DNA of 64,000 nt, from assembly GCA_017407125.1 (NCBI GenBank), contig JAFQXE010000043.1, forward strand, positions 1 through 64,000. Direction: 5' to 3'. The notes below the pieces were generated by a model. The model was not told where the DNA came from. It did no database searches and was given only the letters and a program-made list of their open reading frames with translations. This document shows, piece after piece, positions 61,197 to 64,000 of this stretch. Each line of letters opens with the position of its first letter. The first letter of the stretch is position 1. A program made the translations under genes and the position numbers. The stretch is from Thermoguttaceae bacterium. Lineage in GTDB: Bacteria; Planctomycetota; Planctomycetia; Pirellulales; Thermoguttaceae.

Positions 61197-63278
61197 ATGC
61201 CGCTTAACGTTCTGGACATATTAGGAGCAGCGGGTTCCGTTGCTCGACGTCTGACGAATTACGAACCCCGTCCCATGCAATTGGAGATGGCTCAGGCGGT
61301 TTACGACGCTATGGACAAAAACCATCATCTGATGGTTGAAGCGGGTACGGGCGTCGGAAAGAGCTTTGCGTATCTTGTCCCGGCGATGCTCAAGATTATG
61401 GACAACCGCGAAAAGCGGGGCTTGTTCGAGGATATGCCGACGGACGACGACCGCTTGCGCGTGGTCGTAGCGACGCATACGATTCATTTACAAGAACAGC
61501 TCGTTCAGAAAGACATTCCCTTTTTACAGAGCGTCTTTCCAGACGAATTCTCCGTCGTTCTGGTCAAAGGACGATCCAACTACGTCTGCAAACGACGCCT
61601 TGCCAACGCGGTCCAGCAGGCGCATTCGCTTTTTTCCACGTCAGACGAAATTTACGAAACGGACAGAGTTTATCAGTGGGCGCAAAAGACCGGCGACGGG
61701 TCCAAACAGGGACTTAATCCCGTCCCCGCCAGAACGGTTTGGGAAGAAATCTGCTGCGAACAAGGCAACTGTCTGGGCAAGAACTGCCAGTACAACAAAG
61801 ACTGCTTCTATCAAAAGGCGCGCCGCCGCGTGTTCAACGCCGATATTTTAATCGTCAACCACGCGCTGTTTTTCAGCGACCTGTCCGTCCGAATGGAAGA
61901 CGGCCAGCTGCTGCCGAAGTACACAACCGTTATCTTTGACGAAGCCCACACGATTGAAGACGTCGCCGGCGAACATCTGGGTCTGTCCGTTTCCAATGCT
62001 GGAATTATGTACATGCTAGGGCGTCTGCTCAACGAAAACGGACGCAAAGGGCTTCTGGCGCCGACGACGTTCAAGTCGTTACATCCGCTGGTTCAAAACT
62101 GCCGGACGGAATGCAAGCGGTTCTTCCTGGCAATCGAGAACTGGCTGGACGAACGCCCTAAAAGCAACGGGCGAATTCGCGAGCCGAACCTGTTTCCCCA
62201 CGACTTGTCAGACGCGCTGATGGAGCTTTCCATTCAGCTGACCGCGGCGGTTGGAATGGCTCCGACAATGGACATGGGGCAGGAACTTGTCTCCGCTCAT
62301 CAAAAAATGGAGTCGCTGGCTGTTACAGTCAGTTCGTGGAACAAGCAAAGCATGGACAGCCCGTCCGTTTTCTGGATCGACAACCACACAACCCAGCGCG
62401 GTCGATATTTTGAACTCGTTGCCGCCCCGATTGACGTCGGCGCTACGCTCGACAAAGAACTGTTCCAGAAAACGCCGTCCGTTATTTTAACCAGCGCGAC
62501 GCTGGCGACCGGACGGGGGGGAGGCAACGCAAGAGTCTCAACAGATTTCTCTCGCAACTCGCAACTCGCAACTCGCAACTCAACCTCCAGCAACCAACCA
62601 GAGCTCAAATACTTCCAATCCCGCATCGGTCTCACCCGCGCCCAGTCGCTGATTTTAGGCAGTCCGTTTGACTTCAAAAAACAGGTGAAACTGATAATCG
62701 CGTCACACATGCCAGACCCGTCTCTGGAAAAAGACCGCTTTGAGTCCATGCTTCCAGACAGAATCGCCTATTATCTGGAACAGACGCAGGGGTCGGCGTT
62801 CGTTCTGTTTACCAGTTACGGGCTGTTGCGCCGCTGCGCGGACGCCTTGCGCGGCTGGCTGATCGACCATTCCATGACGCTCTTTCAGCAAGGGGAAGGC
62901 ATGCAGCGCTCGGACATGGTAAACGGGTTCAAAACGACGCCAAATTCCGTTCTCTTTGGGGCGGACAGTTTCTGGCAGGGCGTAGACGTTCCCGGCGCGG
63001 CTCTGCAAAACGTGATTATTACAAAGCTCCCGTTTCAAGTTCCTGACCGTCCGCTGATTGAAGCGAGAACGGAAGCGATCGAACAGCGCGGCGGAAACCC
63101 CTTCTTCGAATACCAGATTCCAGAAGCGATTATCAAATTCAAACAGGGATTCGGTCGGCTCATTCGCTCCCAACGCGACACCGGACAAGTCGTCATTTTA
63201 GACCCCCGCGTCGAAACGAAACGCTACGGCAGACAATTCCTCAACGCCCTCCCGGAGTGCAGCATCTTTTATAATTAG
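61197..63278 (+). CDS. dinG: DinG/XPD-like ATP-dependent DNA helicase
   Basis: This 693-residue superfamily-2 helicase has Walker A EAGTGVGKS near residues 46-54. Four Cys in the FeS-cluster region follow (CCEQGNCLGKNCQYNKDC). The DEAH box VIFDEAHTIED is near 245-255. C-terminal motifs include SATLATG, ADSFWQGVDVPG and QGFGRLIRS. It unwinds DNA 5'-3' and acts in repair. About 26 extra residues (GNARVSTDFSRNSQLATRNS, then TSSNQ) sit right after SATLATG, encoded by an intergenic CTCGCAA heptad repeat that has become in-frame coding sequence. The gene symbol marks family level only. Confidence 0.88.
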   Translation: MPLNVLDILGAAGSVARRLTNYEPRPMQLEMAQAVYDAMDKNHHLMVEAGTGVGKSFAYLVPAMLKIMDNREKRGLFEDMPTDDDRLRVVVATHTIHLQEQLVQKDIPFLQSVFPDEFSVVLVKGRSNYVCKRRLANAVQQAHSLFSTSDEIYETDRVYQWAQKTGDGSKQGLNPVPARTVWEEICCEQGNCLGKNCQYNKDCFYQKARRRVFNADILIVNHALFFSDLSVRMEDGQLLPKYTTVIFDEAHTIEDVAGEHLGLSVSNAGIMYMLGRLLNENGRKGLLAPTTFKSLHPLVQNCRTECKRFFLAIENWLDERPKSNGRIREPNLFPHDLSDALMELSIQLTAAVGMAPTMDMGQELVSAHQKMESLAVTVSSWNKQSMDSPSVFWIDNHTTQRGRYFELVAAPIDVGATLDKELFQKTPSVILTSATLATGRGGGNARVSTDFSRNSQLATRNSTSSNQPELKYFQSRIGLTRAQSLILGSPFDFKKQVKLIIASHMPDPSLEKDRFESMLPDRIAYYLEQTQGSAFVLFTSYGLLRRCADALRGWLIDHSMTLFQQGEGMQRSDMVNGFKTTPNSVLFGADSFWQGVDVPGAALQNVIITKLPFQVPDRPLIEARTEAIEQRGGNPFFEYQIPEAIIKFKQGFGRLIRSQRDTGQVVILDPRVETKRYGRQFLNALPECSIFYN
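62530..62585 (+). repeat. CTCGCAA heptad repeat inside the helicase gene
   Basis: Four exact CTCGCAA units (62551-62578) plus CTC, preceded by a lead-in similar to the intergenic copy near 45675-45731. It is a multiple of three and keeps the reading frame. Confidence 0.85.
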
Positions 63279-63691
63279 GAATTATGAATTCGGAATTAGG
63301 AATTGGCGCAAGCAATACCCTCGGGGAAGCGCTTGCGACGGGGAGTGCGGCGCCCTTAGGCGCCGCCTTGTCCAATGCCCCGCGAAAAACCTTGTTCAGC
63401 CCGGTTCGCGGGCGTGTCGCCCGCCTTGAAAAAACTTTAGTAAGGAAAGAGCAAGCGACCAACGGGAGCGATTATAATACGTCTCGCGCGGTAGCGCGGA
63501 ATGGGAGCGGCGCCTCGCCGCCCTTTTTTGAAAAAAAGGTTCTTCCCCTCAAACACCCCTTTCCCAAAAACTTTAGTAAGGGGAGAATTAAAGGCAAGAA
63601 CGTCGTAAACCAATCGGCGCTAATCTGTTTAATCCGTCAAATCCGTGTGCTGACTGACCTGCGTAAACGTTAGATAATTATATACTCAACC
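63279..63691. repeat. 413-nt intergenic region with several dispersed repeats
   Basis: 63277-63306 has AATTAGG/AATTATG heptads. 63398-63424 matches the GC hairpin of 38098-38125. 63452-63522 is repeat family B, copy 3, flanked by AAAACTTTAGTAAGG on both sides (63430 and about 63568). An apparent 129-codon frame here is made of repeat sequence. Confidence 0.75.
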
Positions 63692-64000
63692 ATGACGTCA
63701 CAATTTGATATACAACTGTCGTTAGAAAGCGATTTTCAAACCCTCGTAACCGCCGCGGATCGCGTTCGGCATGAGAACGTTGGAGACGCGGTTCATTTAC
63801 GCGGTCTGATTGAACTGTCCAACTTCTGCCGCTGTCGGTGCGGGTACTGCGGAATCAACGCGGACAACAAATCTGTAACGCGGTACCGCATGACGGAAGA
63901 AGACGTTCGGCAGTCCGTTCCCCTGGCGATTCAGTTTGGATACGGCACGATCGTCTTTCAGGCGGGCGAAGACCTGGGGCTGACTGAAGACTTTATCGCT
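63692..64000 (+). CDS. hydE: Radical SAM maturase HydE-like, N-terminal part (truncated by window)
   Basis: The 103 visible residues contain LRGLIELSNFCRCRCGYCGI with a C46-x3-C50-x2-C53 cluster motif, followed by RYRMTEEDV and FQAGEDLGL. This matches HydE, which makes part of the dithiomethylamine ligand of the [FeFe]-hydrogenase H-cluster. BioB and ThiH share the fold, but the phrase IELSNFC and the later RYRM fit HydE best. Its presence suggests fermentative or anaerobic hydrogen metabolism. The rest of the gene is off the window. Confidence 0.8.
   Translation, partial: MTSQFDIQLSLESDFQTLVTAADRVRHENVGDAVHLRGLIELSNFCRCRCGYCGINADNKSVTRYRMTEEDVRQSVPLAIQFGYGTIVFQAGEDLGLTEDFIA

Noticed and set aside
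63284..63673. 129-codon frame before hydE
   Set aside because: Built from dispersed repeats; the same peptide pieces appear in the antisense frame at 43699-43917.

Overview
The window most likely comes from a member of the Planctomycetota, probably an anaerobic one. The evidence is a DUF1559/prepilin-like protein, a nucleoside:H+ symporter-type MFS protein, a membrane-anchored Ser/Thr kinase, a diheme c-type cytochrome with a beta-propeller, scarce Shine-Dalgarno sequences, and the start of a HydE-like [FeFe]-hydrogenase maturase at the right edge. This is inference from gene families; no 16S gene is present.

Region 1 (1-21000) is a one-direction accessory or defence island. It begins with the tail of an ISKra4-like transposase, followed by the last two genes of a type 1 BREX phage-defence locus (pglZ, brxL). 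Next comes a nine-gene block: a radical-SAM activase-like protein, a membrane/coiled-coil protein, a ClpA/B-like AAA+ ATPase, a possible kinase-fold/beta-sandwich protein, a zinc-ribbon TRAFAC GTPase, a GAP1-like GTPase-associated protein, and three tandem paralogous membrane-anchored zinc-ribbon GTPases. The block looks like a GTPase- and unfoldase-centred conflict system and is the best candidate for an undescribed system. It is followed by an RNA-repair cassette (methyltransferase, RNA ligase, HD-Pnk end-healing enzyme), with a second RNA ligase of the DraRnl/Rnl5 type facing it across a bidirectional terminator.

Region 2 (22000-31200) is mostly housekeeping: threonine ammonia-lyase, a secreted metzincin-like protease, a nucleoside transporter, FolC, a secreted Gln/Pro-rich protein and a Wza-like export lipoprotein. 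Region 3 (31300-38000) holds two very large secreted ankyrin-repeat proteins. A second related pair lies at 51700-56900, and all four share one N-terminal signature.

Region 4 (38500-43700) is a sugar module: ribulokinase AraB, a XylR-like regulator and a sodium:solute symporter. Region 5 (43900-51700) carries a duplicated NTF2-like secreted protein, the RNase P RNA and initiator tRNA genes (minus strand), several exported proteins, a DUF1559 protein and a cytochrome c protein. Region 6 (57300-64000) has MgtE, a Ser/Thr kinase, a DinG-like helicase and the start of hydE.

The intergenic spaces contain an unusual recurring architecture: tandem 7-nt repeats arranged as inverted arms around a short GC-rich hairpin. 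At least three other dispersed palindromic families are also present. Copies of these repeats have entered coding sequence in-frame in the helicase, in one ankyrin gene and at the 3' end of the metalloprotease gene.
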